Shown one piece after another: positions 1-8,908 of a stretch of 64,000 bases of DNA. The stretch is from Gemmatimonadota bacterium. Its GTDB lineage: Bacteria > Latescibacterota > UBA2968 > GCA-2709665. Below the pieces are notes generated by a model. That model worked only from the letters and a program-made list of their open reading frames with translations, did no database searches and had not been told where the DNA came from. The position numbers and the translations under genes are program-made. Where the stretch lies: assembly GCA_028877215.1 (NCBI GenBank), contig JAPPFJ010000008.1, positions 224,102 to 288,101 of the forward strand. The letters are read 5' to 3'. Positions within the stretch are counted from its first letter, which is position 1. Each line of letters opens with the position of its first letter.

Positions 1-1788
1 GTTGAATCCCTGTTCATCCTGCCCGCCCACCTGGCGCACGCCAGACTGAAAGCCAGAAAGAAAACAACCAGCCGCATCGGCGGGTTGTTGAGACGGTTTC
101 GAGACGGTTTCTCATCCCGCCTGGAGTGGATCATCCACCAGGCCTACCGTCCTCTACTCGATCGATGCCTGGCGTGGCGATACCTGAGCGCGTCCGTGGG
201 GGTGGCAGCACTGACCCTTACGGCCGGTCTCATTCTCGGCGGCTGGATCGGCTTCGTGTTTCTGCCACAGGTCCCGGCCGACAACGTGGCGGCGATCCTG
301 ACCATGCCTCAGGGCACGCCCGCCGAGGTAACCGCCAGGGTCGTGCGCCGGCTGGAGTCATCCGCGATACGGCTGCAGCAGGAACTGGAATCGGAAACAG
401 ACGAGAAAGTCTTCACGCATATGCTTGCGCTGGTCGGGGACCAGCCCCTTCGCGCGGCCCAACGAGAGAACCGCGGACGGAACGCCTCGTACTCGGGCGC
501 GCATCTGGGTGAAGTCAACATCGAGCTCACGCCGGCCGAGGAGCGGAGCATCAGCAGCATTGAAATCGCGAGACGCTGGCGCGAACTTGCCGGACCCATT
601 CCCGATGCCACGGAACTGACGTTTGCCTCTTCGCTTTTCTCCGTGGGCGAACCGATCAATATCCAGCTTACCGGCCCGGACTACACCGAACTCCGCACCG
701 CCGCGGAGAAACTCAAGAGCAAGCTGTCCGAGTACCCGGGCGTCCTGGACATCGCCGACTCGTTTCGCCCCGGGAAGAAGGAAGTGAAACTTGCCCTGAC
801 CGAAGAGGCGCACCTGCTCGGCCTGACCATGTCCGATCTGGCGCGACAGGTCAGGCAGGCATTCTACGGCGAGGAGGCGCAGCGCATCCAGAGGGGAAGG
901 GACGACGTCAGGGTGATGGTCCGCTATCCCGAGAGCGAGCGACGGTCGATGAACAACCTGGAGAACATGCGTTTGCGCACGCCCGAGGGCGTTGAAGTGC
1001 CCTTTTCCGTGGCCGCGCGGACAGAACTGGGACGGGGATACGCCGCCATCCGCCGCACCGATCGTCAGCGCATTGTCGCCGTTACCGCGGACGTCGACGA
1101 GGGAAGAGCCAACGCCAACGAGGTCCTGGCGGACGTCATCGCAAACGTGCTGCCGGCAATCGTCTCGGACCACCCCCGCGTCCGGTTCAGCCTCGAGGGC
1201 GAACAGAGAGAGCAGCAGGAGACCATGGAGGGCCTTTCGAGGAGCTTCGGCATGGCCCTCTTCGTGATCTTCGGCCTGCTCGCGATTCCCTTCCGCTCCT
1301 ATCTTCAGCCGCTCATCATTATGGCCGTAATCCCCTTCGGATTCGTTGGCGCCGTGATGGGGCACATCATCATGGGCCTCAATCTCACCATTCTGTCGGT
1401 CTTCGGGCTGGTGGCGTTGTCCGGCGTGGTGATCAACGACAGCCTGGTGATGGTGGACTTCATCAACCGCCGGCGCAAGGAGGGCAAGGGCCTGCAGGAG
1501 GCCATCCGGGAGTCCGGAATGGCGCGTTTCCGGCCCATCCTCCTCACGTCCCTGACGACGTTTGCGGGCCTCACTCCGCTGCTGTTCGAAAAAAGCCTGC
1601 AGGCGCAGCTGCTCATCCCCATGGCGACCTCTCTGGGGTTCGGCGTCATCTTCGGCACCGCCGTCATCCTGATCCTCGTTCCCGTCACATACGCCATCCT
1701 GGAAGACATCAGGCACGCCGTCGCCACGCTGTTCCGCCGCCAGCCGGCCGACCGGCGGGACGCCGCGCCTGAAACGGGCGATGATTGA
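1..1788 (+). CDS. RND-family efflux transporter, 3' part (5' end outside window)
   Basis: The reading frame is open from base 1 (ESLFILPAHLAHARLK...), so the TTG at 85 is not the true start and the gene enters the window from the left. The visible ~595 residues match the C-terminal half of a large RND (AcrB/MdtB/CusA-type) inner-membrane proton antiporter: a membrane segment around residues 60-80, a long periplasmic porter/docking region (about 90-410), then a block of membrane helices. Typical RND wording is seen in the helix block (FGLVALSGVVINDSLVMVDF and FRPILLTSLTTFAGLTPLLF). RND pumps work with a periplasmic adaptor and an outer-membrane channel; neither is visible here and they may lie upstream. 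Substrate cannot be told. The C-terminus ends in a short basic/acidic cytoplasmic tail. Confidence 0.9.
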   Translation, partial: VESLFILPAHLAHARLKARKKTTSRIGGLLRRFRDGFSSRLEWIIHQAYRPLLDRCLAWRYLSASVGVAALTLTAGLILGGWIGFVFLPQVPADNVAAILTMPQGTPAEVTARVVRRLESSAIRLQQELESETDEKVFTHMLALVGDQPLRAAQRENRGRNASYSGAHLGEVNIELTPAEERSISSIEIARRWRELAGPIPDATELTFASSLFSVGEPINIQLTGPDYTELRTAAEKLKSKLSEYPGVLDIADSFRPGKKEVKLALTEEAHLLGLTMSDLARQVRQAFYGEEAQRIQRGRDDVRVMVRYPESERRSMNNLENMRLRTPEGVEVPFSVAARTELGRGYAAIRRTDRQRIVAVTADVDEGRANANEVLADVIANVLPAIVSDHPRVRFSLEGEQREQQETMEGLSRSFGMALFVIFGLLAIPFRSYLQPLIIMAVIPFGFVGAVMGHIIMGLNLTILSVFGLVALSGVVINDSLVMVDFINRRRKEGKGLQEAIRESGMARFRPILLTSLTTFAGLTPLLFEKSLQAQLLIPMATSLGFGVIFGTAVILILVPVTYAILEDIRHAVATLFRRQPADRRDAAPETGDD

Positions 1789-1796
1789 AGCCGCGC

Positions 1797-1909
1797 CGCA
1801 AACTGCCAGTTTGTGCCAGGGTCGGCGTACCGCGGCCACCGGCGTAACAGGCGTACGATTACCCGCCAGACACAAGCCATTTACAGCCTGCGGAAACTGG
1901 CAGTTTGCG
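1797..1909. repeat. 16-bp perfect inverted repeat with 81-bp spacer
   Basis: CGCAAACTGCCAGTTT at 1797-1812 is the exact reverse complement of AAACTGGCAGTTTGCG at 1894-1909. Each arm also contains its own small palindrome (AAACTGCCAGTTT / AAACTGGCAGTTT). The pair lies between the RND gene and the operator of the DUF4143 ATPase. It could be a regulatory site pair, the stem of a long hairpin, or the ends of a tiny element. Confidence 0.6.
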
Positions 1910-1921
1910 TTTCAGCGCCTC

Positions 1922-1983
1922 GACAATTTTGCAGTCAATTGCAAAATTGTCTTGACTTTTTTGCAGTTTAGTGCAAATTTGTC
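1922..1983 (+). promoter_or_regulatory. Tandem 30-bp palindromes, putative operator
   Basis: Two 30-bp palindromic units lie 2 bp apart. Unit 1 (1922-1951) has perfect 12-bp arms, GACAATTTTGCA and TGCAAAATTGTC, around a 6-nt centre. Unit 2 (1954-1983) has arms GACTTTTTTGCA and TGCAAATTTGTC (9 of 12 pairs) around another 6-nt centre. The units repeat with a 32-bp period, about three helical turns, and end 2 bp before the ATG at 1986. A TTGACT -35-like hexamer sits at 1952-1957. The geometry suggests cooperative binding by a dimeric repressor, possibly autoregulation. Confidence 0.6.
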
Positions 1984-1985
1984 AT

Positions 1986-3170
1986 ATGGCTGAACTGCAA
2001 TCCAGGTACCTCGAGACCGCTGTGGGCAGCGATCTGAACAACAGGATGGTCTTCGTCGCCGGGCCACGCCAGGTGGGAAAGACAACGCTCGCTACGCTGC
2101 TGGCGAGGCGCTATTCGAACAGCGTCTACCTGAACTGGGACAATCGAACCCATCGGGAACGGATTCTGCGGCAGGAATGGGACCCGGAAAGTCAGATTCT
2201 CGTCTTCGACGAACTTCACAAATTCGATCGCTGGAAAGGACTGATCAAGGGCATCTGGGACACAAGAGCGAACGATGAACGGATCATCGTAACAGGGAGT
2301 TCGAGGCTGGACACGTACCGACGAGGCGGTGACTCACTCCTGGGACGATACCACCTGTACCGGCTCCACCCGTTTACCGCATCCGAACTTGAAGGCGGTC
2401 GGAAGGAAAACGATCCGGCTGAACCTGATGAATTGACATTCGCGAAAGGCCGTCCGGACAACATCCGGCATTTGATGGCATACGGAGGTTTCCCCGAGCC
2501 GTGCCTCTCCGGACGTTCGCGTACACACCGGCGCTGGCTTCAGGAACGGTTCGAACGGGTCTTCAGGGAAGACATACGGGACACAACCGTCGTCAGGTCG
2601 CTCTCACAGATCGAACTTCTGGGTGCGATGATGCCGAAACGCGTCGGGTCTCCGCTCTCGTTAAATGCAATTTCCGAAGACCTGGAAGTCAGTCCGCACA
2701 CGGTTCGAACCTGGGTGAACCTGTTGTGCCGGAACTATTACACCTATCCCGTCGCTCCGTATCACCGTCGCATCGAACGGGCCGTGAAAAAATCGGCCAA
2801 ATACTATCTGTGGGACTGGTCCGAGGTTGCCGACGAAGGCGCCCGATTCGAGAATCTCGTCGCCTCCCACCTCCTTAAATTCTGCGATTTCCTTCGGGAT
2901 GCCGAAGGAATCAAGGCGGAACTGCGTTTATTGCGAGACCGTGAAAAGCGTGAAGTGGACTTTGTGGTTCTGCGGGATGAAAAACCGTGGTTCCTGGTTG
3001 AGTGTAAGCTGACCGCATCCCGAAACCACGGGCACCTCGTTCGTTTTGGCGATCTCCTGAACTTGAAACAGAGATATGTCGTAACGCTTTCCGAAAGAGA
3101 CGACTACCAGGATCGTCATACGGGCGTCCGTGTTCTGCCGGCGTCAAGGTTTCTGACGGCATTCCCTTAG
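1986..3170 (+). CDS. AAA_14/DUF4143 ATPase
   Basis: A 394-residue protein of the widespread AAA_14-DUF4143 family, whose cellular role is poorly defined. Walker A is GPRQVGKTTL at about residues 26-35, Walker B ILVFDELHK near 70-80. The DUF4143 part covers roughly 190-350 with a winged-helix-like stretch, and a C-terminal REVDFVV...FLVECKLT resembles the PD-(D/E)xK-like fold reported for these proteins. The GTG at 1971 is in frame but lies inside the palindromic operator, so the ATG at 1986 is chosen. No Shine-Dalgarno is evident, so the message may be leaderless or weakly translated. The TAG stop coincides with the target site of the MITE immediately downstream. The gene stands alone, which is usual for the family. 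Confidence 0.85.
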   Translation: MAELQSRYLETAVGSDLNNRMVFVAGPRQVGKTTLATLLARRYSNSVYLNWDNRTHRERILRQEWDPESQILVFDELHKFDRWKGLIKGIWDTRANDERIIVTGSSRLDTYRRGGDSLLGRYHLYRLHPFTASELEGGRKENDPAEPDELTFAKGRPDNIRHLMAYGGFPEPCLSGRSRTHRRWLQERFERVFREDIRDTTVVRSLSQIELLGAMMPKRVGSPLSLNAISEDLEVSPHTVRTWVNLLCRNYYTYPVAPYHRRIERAVKKSAKYYLWDWSEVADEGARFENLVASHLLKFCDFLRDAEGIKAELRLLRDREKREVDFVVLRDEKPWFLVECKLTASRNHGHLVRFGDLLNLKQRYVVTLSERDDYQDRHTGVRVLPASRFLTAFP

Positions 3171-3316
3171 CAGCCCGTTGAAAAAGCCCATCCGGGCTGC
3201 GGCCGGCCCTTGCGGTCGAAATACTGCGTTGCGCTCCCTCGCCGAATCGCAGGATGGGACTCGGTCGCGCGCCTTGTCTTCGGCCTCGCCTGCCGAGCGA
3301 CTTTATCAACGGACTG
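3171..3316 (+). mobile_element. MITE-like element family A, copy 1
   Basis: A 146-bp non-coding element with imperfect terminal inverted repeats (CAGCCCGTTGAAAAAG and CTTTATCAACGGACTG) flanked by TTAG on both sides (3167-3170 and 3317-3320), which looks like a 4-bp target duplication. A near-identical copy in the opposite orientation lies at 47803-47962. No transposase is present, so movement would need one supplied elsewhere. The left TTAG contains the stop codon of the DUF4143 ATPase. Confidence 0.75.
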
Positions 3317-3360
3317 TTAGGAGACGGCGAATCCGATGAATTGTCTGTTCGAGGACCCGG

Positions 3361-4149
3361 TTACAGAAGCGACCTGACAAAGCCTCCGTCCACCTGCAGC
3401 GACGTGCCCGTGATGTAGCTCGAACGTTCCGACGCCAGAAACACGACGTAATCCGCCAGTTCCTGAACGGTCCCCAGCCGGCCCAGCGGAATGTCCTCAA
3501 CGAGCGGCCGCATCTCGTCCTGGACCGAAGTTCCATTCACTCTGGCGGCTTCCTCGAACTCCTCCCTCAACAGTTCGGTGTCGATAAACCCGGTACACAC
3601 GTTGTTCACCAGAATTCGATCGCGCGCGCATTCGTTCGCGAGGGTCCTGGCCGCGCCCGCAACCGCCGTCCGCAGCACGTTCGACACCGTATTTCCGGCC
3701 GGCTGCTTGACGGCGAACGCGCACAGGTTGATGATCCTGCCGCCGCCCCTCGCCTGCATCAGCGGAACGACGCGCCTGCACATCCGGAGCACGTAGTTCA
3801 GGATCAGGTCCGTATACTCCCGCCACATCGCTTCCGTTACTTCGGCAAAGGGCATCGCGGCCGGACCTCCGGAATTGTTCACGAGGATATCTATACCGCC
3901 AAACGCCGCCACGGTTTCCCGGGTCAGTCGATCGACCGTCTCCTCAACGGAGAGGTCTCCGACCACGGTTAGCACCTCCGATCCAGTAGCAGCCCTGATG
4001 TCCGCGGCGGCGGCTTCCAGCCGTCGCTCGTTCCTCGCGCACACGGCAACGCGCGCGCCCTCCCGGGCAAGCGCCATCGCGCACCCCTTCCCCAGGCCAC
4101 GGCTCGCGCCCCCGACGATCGCCACTTTGTCTTTCAAACCCATGTCCAT
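3361..4149 (-). CDS. SDR-family NAD(P)-dependent oxidoreductase
   Basis: A 262-residue classical short-chain dehydrogenase. The Rossmann start [10 protein letters not shown] (residues ~13-22) binds NAD(P). NNSGG follows strand 4, and the C-terminus [12 protein letters not shown] is the standard SDR ending. The usual YxxxK is not present in plain form: the region reads [22 protein letters not shown], so the tyrosine appears replaced, which puts the enzyme outside the best-behaved classical SDRs. The start is ATG at 4149, preceded by GGAGG seven bases upstream; the longer frame to 4203 has no ribosome site. It is divergent from the beta-propeller gene at 4354. Substrate unknown. Confidence 0.85.
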   Translation of the reverse strand: MDMGLKDKVAIVGGASRGLGKGCAMALAREGARVAVCARNERRLEAAAADIRAATGSEVLTVVGDLSVEETVDRLTRETVAAFGGIDILVNNSGGPAAMPFAEVTEAMWREYTDLILNYVLRMCRRVVPLMQARGGGRIINLCAFAVKQPAGNTVSNVLRTAVAGAARTLANECARDRILVNNVCTGFIDTELLREEFEEAARVNGTSVQDEMRPLVEDIPLGRLGTVQELADYVVFLASERSSYITGTSLQVDGGFVRSLL

Positions 4150-4353
4150 CCGAAAACCTCCCATTCGACAGACGTGATCTGGACCGTCCGTTTGTCCGGG
4201 CATTTGCTCCGGGCAGCGGACATCCTCATTTTGATTGACATTCGTTCATGCCGCGCGCATGATAGCGCTTGCCGCCCTCCGGCAGATACAGGCCCGCGGC
4301 CGGCATTTCCCCGGAGCCCGGAACCAACCCGATAATGAACAAGAGGCAGAGGC

Positions 4354-6225
4354 ATGAGATCAACACGAATTCTCGCGGACAATTTCCGCCATCACGGCCC
4401 CGCCACTCAGAGCAGCCACCCGAGAGGCACGGTTGCGGCCGCCGCCGGAGACGGCCGCAACGTGGTCCTGGTCTGGCTGTTCGACCATCGAGGCGGATAC
4501 GCGCTGCTGGTCATCGATGCCGCCACCGGCGAGAGCCGGGAGTTCCCCGTGCCCTTTCCTCCCGGGGACGATTGCCCCTACGCGTCGCTCCTGTCGAGCC
4601 GACACTGCTTCTATACGCACTTCAACGGCTATTTCGTGGAGTTCGACGTTAATGCAATGGACTATACGTTCTGCCACCAGACCGCGCCGCGCATGGCGAT
4701 GGGACTGACCGAAGACGACACGGGCGTGATCTGGTCATCGACCTATCCACAGAGCGGGCTCGCATCCTATGATCCGGAAAACGGTGAATTCAGGGATTAT
4801 GGGCACCTATACAAGCAGAACTGGCGCCAGTATCCCACCACACTTGCCACCGACGACACCGGCTGGGTCTATTTCGGCGTTGGCACGACCCTGTGCCAGG
4901 TCATCGCGTTCGACCGGAAGTCCGAATCGGCAACAGCGGTTCTCGCGGAAGACGAACGGTCGCGCGGGAGCGCATCCGTCTACAGGGACCTCAACGGCAA
5001 AGTCTATGCCCTGCCGCCAACCGGAACCCCGTGGCCCGGAGACAACCCGGATGCGGAGACATGGTACGAACTCTATCGGGGCGCGCGCAAGACAGTACCC
5101 CGGCGGGAGCGGCACGAAAAGCACTATATCGCGGGAGATGCCGGACACGTCCATCCCCATTTTCCGGACGGGAGCGAAATTCTTGAATGCAGCCTCGTCG
5201 ACCGCGTGTTATCCGTGCAGGATCCCGACGGCAATCGATCGCCGGACGTGTCGTTCGACTACACCAGCGAAGGCGCGCACATCATGGGCGTCGCTGCCGC
5301 GCCGGACGGCACGATCTGCGGCGGCACGTTCTTCCCGAGACGCACGTTCAGCTATCGTCCCGAGACCGACGCCTGGATCGAGCGGGAGAGTTTCGGCCAG
5401 TGGAACACCGTGGGCCGCCAGGGCGACCGGTTCTTCGTTGGGGGTTACGGCAGCGGCTCACTCCTGGAATGGGACCCGTACAAACCGTGGGTGACAACCG
5501 AAAAGGAGAACCCGGCTTCGAACCCCTTCTTCCACCGGACCTGTACGCCCACGATGCATCGACCGCACAAGCTGCTCGTTCATCCCGACGGCAAGACACT
5601 GGTAGTGGCGGGGACCCCCGGCTATGGCTATACGGGCGGCGGGCTGCTTATCTGGAACTGCGAGCGGCGAAACGGGACCCTGCTCGAACATACGGACCTG
5701 TTGCCGGACCACTCCACGGCGAGCCTCGCGGCGCTCTCCGGAAGAAAGCTCCTCGGCGGCACAACAACCAGCCCGGGGACGGGGGGCGAGCAGAAGGCAG
5801 CCGAAGCCGAACTCTACATTCTGGATATGGAAACAAGAGACCTGGAATGGCGCCAGGTCCTCTTCCCGGGGGCGCAGGAATACACGGACCTGTGCATGGG
5901 GCGGGACGGTTTCGCGTACGGTTTTGTCGACCGGGCCCGTTTTTTCGTCTTCTGCCCCCACAGACGGGAAGTCATTCACCAGGAAGAAACGGATCGGACT
6001 TTCGGGCCTACGGCGCACCAGCAGGGGCCGCGCGTCTTCGTGACGGCTCCCGACGGTGCGGTCCACGTCCTGTTCGAAAAGGGCATCGCCCGCATCGAGA
6101 GCGGCACGTTCGCGCTCGAAAACTTCGTCTCCTCACCCGTGCCCATCAGCAATGGCGGAGACTGGCTCGACGGGCGCATCTATTTCACCAGCGACTCCCA
6201 CCTCTACAGCTGGGAAATCCCGTAA
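4354..6225 (+). CDS. Predicted beta-propeller protein, function unknown
   Basis: A 623-residue protein without a clear signal peptide. It is built of recurring ~45-60-residue units in which Asp/Gly turns are followed by W/Y/F-rich strands, for example DDTGVIWSSTYPQSGLASYD, DDTGWVYFGVGTTLCQVIAF, PDGTICGGTFFPRRTFSY and PDGAVHVLFEKGIARI. This pattern is typical of WD40/NHL/SMP-30-like beta-propellers. I do not recognise the specific family. It is divergent from the SDR gene, with 200 bp between the two starts, and convergent with the amidotransferase. Large soluble propellers of this type are common beside sugar-acid catabolic genes, but no partner is fixed by the context. Confidence 0.75.
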   Translation: MRSTRILADNFRHHGPATQSSHPRGTVAAAAGDGRNVVLVWLFDHRGGYALLVIDAATGESREFPVPFPPGDDCPYASLLSSRHCFYTHFNGYFVEFDVNAMDYTFCHQTAPRMAMGLTEDDTGVIWSSTYPQSGLASYDPENGEFRDYGHLYKQNWRQYPTTLATDDTGWVYFGVGTTLCQVIAFDRKSESATAVLAEDERSRGSASVYRDLNGKVYALPPTGTPWPGDNPDAETWYELYRGARKTVPRRERHEKHYIAGDAGHVHPHFPDGSEILECSLVDRVLSVQDPDGNRSPDVSFDYTSEGAHIMGVAAAPDGTICGGTFFPRRTFSYRPETDAWIERESFGQWNTVGRQGDRFFVGGYGSGSLLEWDPYKPWVTTEKENPASNPFFHRTCTPTMHRPHKLLVHPDGKTLVVAGTPGYGYTGGGLLIWNCERRNGTLLEHTDLLPDHSTASLAALSGRKLLGGTTTSPGTGGEQKAAEAELYILDMETRDLEWRQVLFPGAQEYTDLCMGRDGFAYGFVDRARFFVFCPHRREVIHQEETDRTFGPTAHQQGPRVFVTAPDGAVHVLFEKGIARIESGTFALENFVSSPVPISNGGDWLDGRIYFTSDSHLYSWEIP

Positions 6226-6303
6226 CCGGAGCCCGCCTGCGCAGATGACAGCGGCGGTGTGCACGTTTGGACGCCGGATCCGATCGCGGACTCCCGACTG
6301 TGT

Positions 6304-7038
6304 CTACGGATCGAGAAAGAACGCTTCTCTCTTCCAATTCTCGTAAAACGCCCGCGCATAGCCTCTGAAAACGTCCAGACGTTCGGTCACCGCCCGCTCG
6401 AAATCGTCCAATGCATCCGCTCCCAGTGTCTCCAGCAGGGCTTCGTGATAGGTGGGAACGGCGTCCCATTCCGCTATTGTCTCCGCGGTTATCTCGATGT
6501 GAAACTGGGCCGTGATCGCGTGATTCCCCATGCTCATCGCCTGGACCGCGCACAGCTCGGACGACGCAAGGACCTCCAGATTTCGGGGAACGTTCTTCAC
6601 CGCCGAACTGTGCCACTGAAGGCAGGGCAGCGTCTCGGGAAAACCGGTGAAGAATCCGCTGGCCATACCCGGAGGCGTCAGGCAGATGTCCATCACCCCC
6701 ACCTCCGGACTCTCGTTCGGGCCGACGTCACCGCCCAGTGCCGCGGCAAGCAACTGATGGCCCAGGCAGATGCCCACGAAGGGCATCCTTTTCTCAACGA
6801 CCGCGTGCCGAATGGCGGCCTTCTCCTCCACCAGCCACGGGTACGCGTCCTCCTCCCATACGTCCATCGGGCCGCCCATCGCCCACAGCGCGTCATACGG
6901 GTCCAGGTCAGGGATGGGTTCTCCCGCATCCAGCTCAACGACGTCCCACCGGATCCCGTCCTCGGCGAAGAACTCTCTGAAGAGTCCGGGATGTTCAACG
7001 TCAAGATGCTGGAAGACCAGCAGTCGCTCGAGGGCCAT
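6304..7038 (-). CDS. Class I glutamine amidotransferase (GMP synthase-like)
   Basis: A 244-residue stand-alone triad glutamine amidotransferase. The nucleophile elbow VGICLGHQLL places the catalytic cysteine at residue 91; the other triad members are H180 and E182 in AQFHIEIT. QWHSSAV at 141-147 matches the conserved glutamine-pocket segment of GuaA-like domains. No synthetase domain is attached, so it belongs to the 'type 1 glutamine amidotransferase' group related to GuaA N-termini, whose members act on varied acceptors (some hydrolyse gamma-glutamyl compounds). Starts at ATG 7038. A MITE of family B begins 23 bp upstream of the start, between it and the aquaporin gene. Confidence 0.85.
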   Translation of the reverse strand: MALERLLVFQHLDVEHPGLFREFFAEDGIRWDVVELDAGEPIPDLDPYDALWAMGGPMDVWEEDAYPWLVEEKAAIRHAVVEKRMPFVGICLGHQLLAAALGGDVGPNESPEVGVMDICLTPPGMASGFFTGFPETLPCLQWHSSAVKNVPRNLEVLASSELCAVQAMSMGNHAITAQFHIEITAETIAEWDAVPTYHEALLETLGADALDDFERAVTERLDVFRGYARAFYENWKREAFFLDP

Positions 7039-7061
7039 TATTGCCTCCGGGGCTTTCCATG

Positions 7062-7224
7062 GAAGCTGTCTTAAAATTCCCAGCGGTCTTCGCGCGGCTG
7101 CAAAAGCGCCGGCCTGCGTTGGTCAAAGCCACCCGTATCTTTAGATATGGGCGGCTTCGCCCGCCTTGGCCGCCACTTTTTCGCTCGCGCTCTGGAACTC
7201 ACCGGTAATTTTAAAACAGCTTCT
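7062..7224 (-). mobile_element. MITE-like element family B, copy 1
   Basis: A 163-bp element with terminal inverted repeats GAAGCTGTCTTAAAATT and AATTTTAAAACAGCTTCTT. A second full copy is at 14119-14305 and one end survives at 62806-62842. On the minus strand both full copies keep one open frame ending in ...FDQRRPALLQP-x-EDRWEF, despite a 24-bp length difference. It lies between the amidotransferase start and the aquaporin start, so it may have displaced promoters. Confidence 0.7.
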
Positions 7225-7292
7225 TCTGGATTCCTGGCCGCGAATACGATATCTTGGGCCTCAATGTTTAACGTTCTGTGGAGGCTGATACG

Positions 7293-8006
7293 ATGAACCT
7301 GTTGCGTAAATGCGGCGCGGAATTCATTGGCGCCTTTGCCATCGTGCTGGGGGGGTGCGGCGCCGTTGCCGCGAACCAGATCAGCGGCGGCGCCGTATCC
7401 CACGTGGGCGTCGCCACCTCGTTCGGCCTGATCGTGATGACGATGGTTTACGCCACCGGCCACATCTCGGGCGCACACTTCAATCCCGCAGTCACAATCG
7501 CCTTTTCCTTGACACGTCACTTTCCCAGGCGGGAAATCCTCCCATACATTGCTGCCCAATGCCTCGGCGCGGTCCTCGCCAGCGGCATCCACCTCGCCAC
7601 CCTGTCTCCCGTCCTGGAAGCCAGGCTTCCCGGTCAGGAGCTGGATCTGGGCGTCACCCAGCCGCTGGACGGCGCGTGGACCACGGCCTTCGTATGGGAG
7701 TTCCTGCTTGCGTTCCTTCTGATGGTCGTGATCATGGCGGTTGCCACGGACTACCGCGCCACCGGTCAGGCCGCCGGCTTGGCCATTGGGGGCACGATTG
7801 GGTTCGAGGCCATGTTCGCAGGCCCCATCTGCGGCGCATCCATGAATCCCGCCCGAAGCCTGGGCCCCGCCCTGGTCTCCGGCAACTGGCTCCATTTTTC
7901 GGCGTATGCCGCCGGACCTGTACTGGGCGCGCTTGCCGGGGCTCTCTTTTACGAATTCATCCGGTGCCACCGCGACGGAGGGACGGAAGTCAAGGGCTGC
8001 TGCTGA
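7293..8006 (+). CDS. MIP-family aquaporin (AqpZ/GlpF-like channel)
   Basis: A 237-residue inner-membrane channel with the six-helix, two half-helix MIP plan. The two NPA boxes are HFNPAVT (~res 68-74) and SMNPARS (~res 185-191), the second preceded by GPICGA. Length fits AqpZ. Residues of the selectivity filter cannot be ranked confidently, so water versus small solute (glycerol, arsenite) is open. ATG 7293 is chosen because GTGGAGG lies 8 bases upstream; the in-frame GTG at 7278 is part of that ribosome site. It stands alone, with family-B MITE DNA directly upstream. Confidence 0.92.
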   Translation: MNLLRKCGAEFIGAFAIVLGGCGAVAANQISGGAVSHVGVATSFGLIVMTMVYATGHISGAHFNPAVTIAFSLTRHFPRREILPYIAAQCLGAVLASGIHLATLSPVLEARLPGQELDLGVTQPLDGAWTTAFVWEFLLAFLLMVVIMAVATDYRATGQAAGLAIGGTIGFEAMFAGPICGASMNPARSLGPALVSGNWLHFSAYAAGPVLGALAGALFYEFIRCHRDGGTEVKGCC

Positions 8007-8071
8007 AGCGCGGCCCTTCGACAGGCTGACGCCGCCGTCGAGGTAAAATCAGCAGTTCGCCGTACGCCGGT

Positions 8072-8908
8072 TCATAACACAAGCGCAACCGCCAGAACGG
8101 CCAGTACGACCCCGGCCGCGGCGGCGCGACTTAGCCGTTCCTTCCAGAGGAAATGGGCAGACAGGTTGTCAAGCAGGATGACGCTGCAGCCTGTGGCCGG
8201 AAAGAACAGCGTTCCCGGAATTCGACTGAGGGCAATCATGATGACGGACAGGGCCAGGGCATTGTACGCGCCGAGGCCGATCCCCGTCACGAGTTCCGAC
8301 CGCTCGGGACGACGCAACCTTCCTGCAATGAAGATGTAGCCAATTGTACCGGCGGTGGCGCCCATCACCGTCAGAATCTGGACGAATTCCCCGTCAAGTC
8401 CGGCATAGTGAACCGAACGCAGGCAGGAGTGACTCATTCCCTGGGCGAGGAATACCGCGATCAACAGGCCGAAGGCTCGGCGGCCCGTCGCGCGAACGTT
8501 TGCCCCTGCGCCCGACGTCATCAACACCAGCGCGGGGAACGCGAGCAGGATTCCACCGAATTGTGAGGGTACGACCGGTTCCTGCCAGAGCCAGATTCCA
8601 AGGGCGACGGGCACCGCAATGGACATGCGAAACGCCGTCAGCACGGCCCCTACGGATGCGATTTCCAGCACGCGCATCATCAACGACATTGAACCGATGA
8701 ATACGGCGCCGGTGATCAGGCCGGTCTGCAATGCCGCGGCCGAAAACGTAAACCGGTCCGTGGCCAGGAGGTAGGTGGCCAGGACCGCGGAGAGTACCAG
8801 GTAATTGGTGGATACGACGGCGGGAGCGTAATAGCCGCGGCGCTGGGAGAATTTGCAGATCTGGACGAATCCGAAATCGAGCAGAATCGCGAATATCAGC
8901 CAGGACAA
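8072..8908 (-). CDS. DMT/EamA-like multi-helix membrane transporter
   Basis: About 278 residues with roughly ten hydrophobic helices, arranged as two halves of five, and a final VVLAVLAVALVL helix; this is the drug/metabolite transporter (EamA) plan. The frame is open far upstream with hydrophilic, unlikely sequence, so the start is uncertain. TTG at 8908 has GGAAGAGG eight bases upstream and gives a protein starting right before helix 1, which I prefer over the frame start at 9094. No substrate-specific motif recognised. It shares its strand with the esterase lipoprotein upstream (131 bp away). Confidence 0.7.
   Translation of the reverse strand: MSWLIFAILLDFGFVQICKFSQRRGYYAPAVVSTNYLVLSAVLATYLLATDRFTFSAAALQTGLITGAVFIGSMSLMMRVLEIASVGAVLTAFRMSIAVPVALGIWLWQEPVVPSQFGGILLAFPALVLMTSGAGANVRATGRRAFGLLIAVFLAQGMSHSCLRSVHYAGLDGEFVQILTVMGATAGTIGYIFIAGRLRRPERSELVTGIGLGAYNALALSVIMIALSRIPGTLFFPATGCSVILLDNLSAHFLWKERLSRAAAAGVVLAVLAVALVL

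Noticed and set aside
85..1788. TTG at 85 as the start of the RND gene
   Set aside because: The frame is open from base 1 and upstream residues (FILPAHLAHARLK) fit RND proteins, so the gene is truncated by the window edge.
358..1875. Long minus-strand frame opposite the RND gene
   Set aside because: It is a shadow of the RND frame in GC-rich DNA; composition is not protein-like and no domain is seen.
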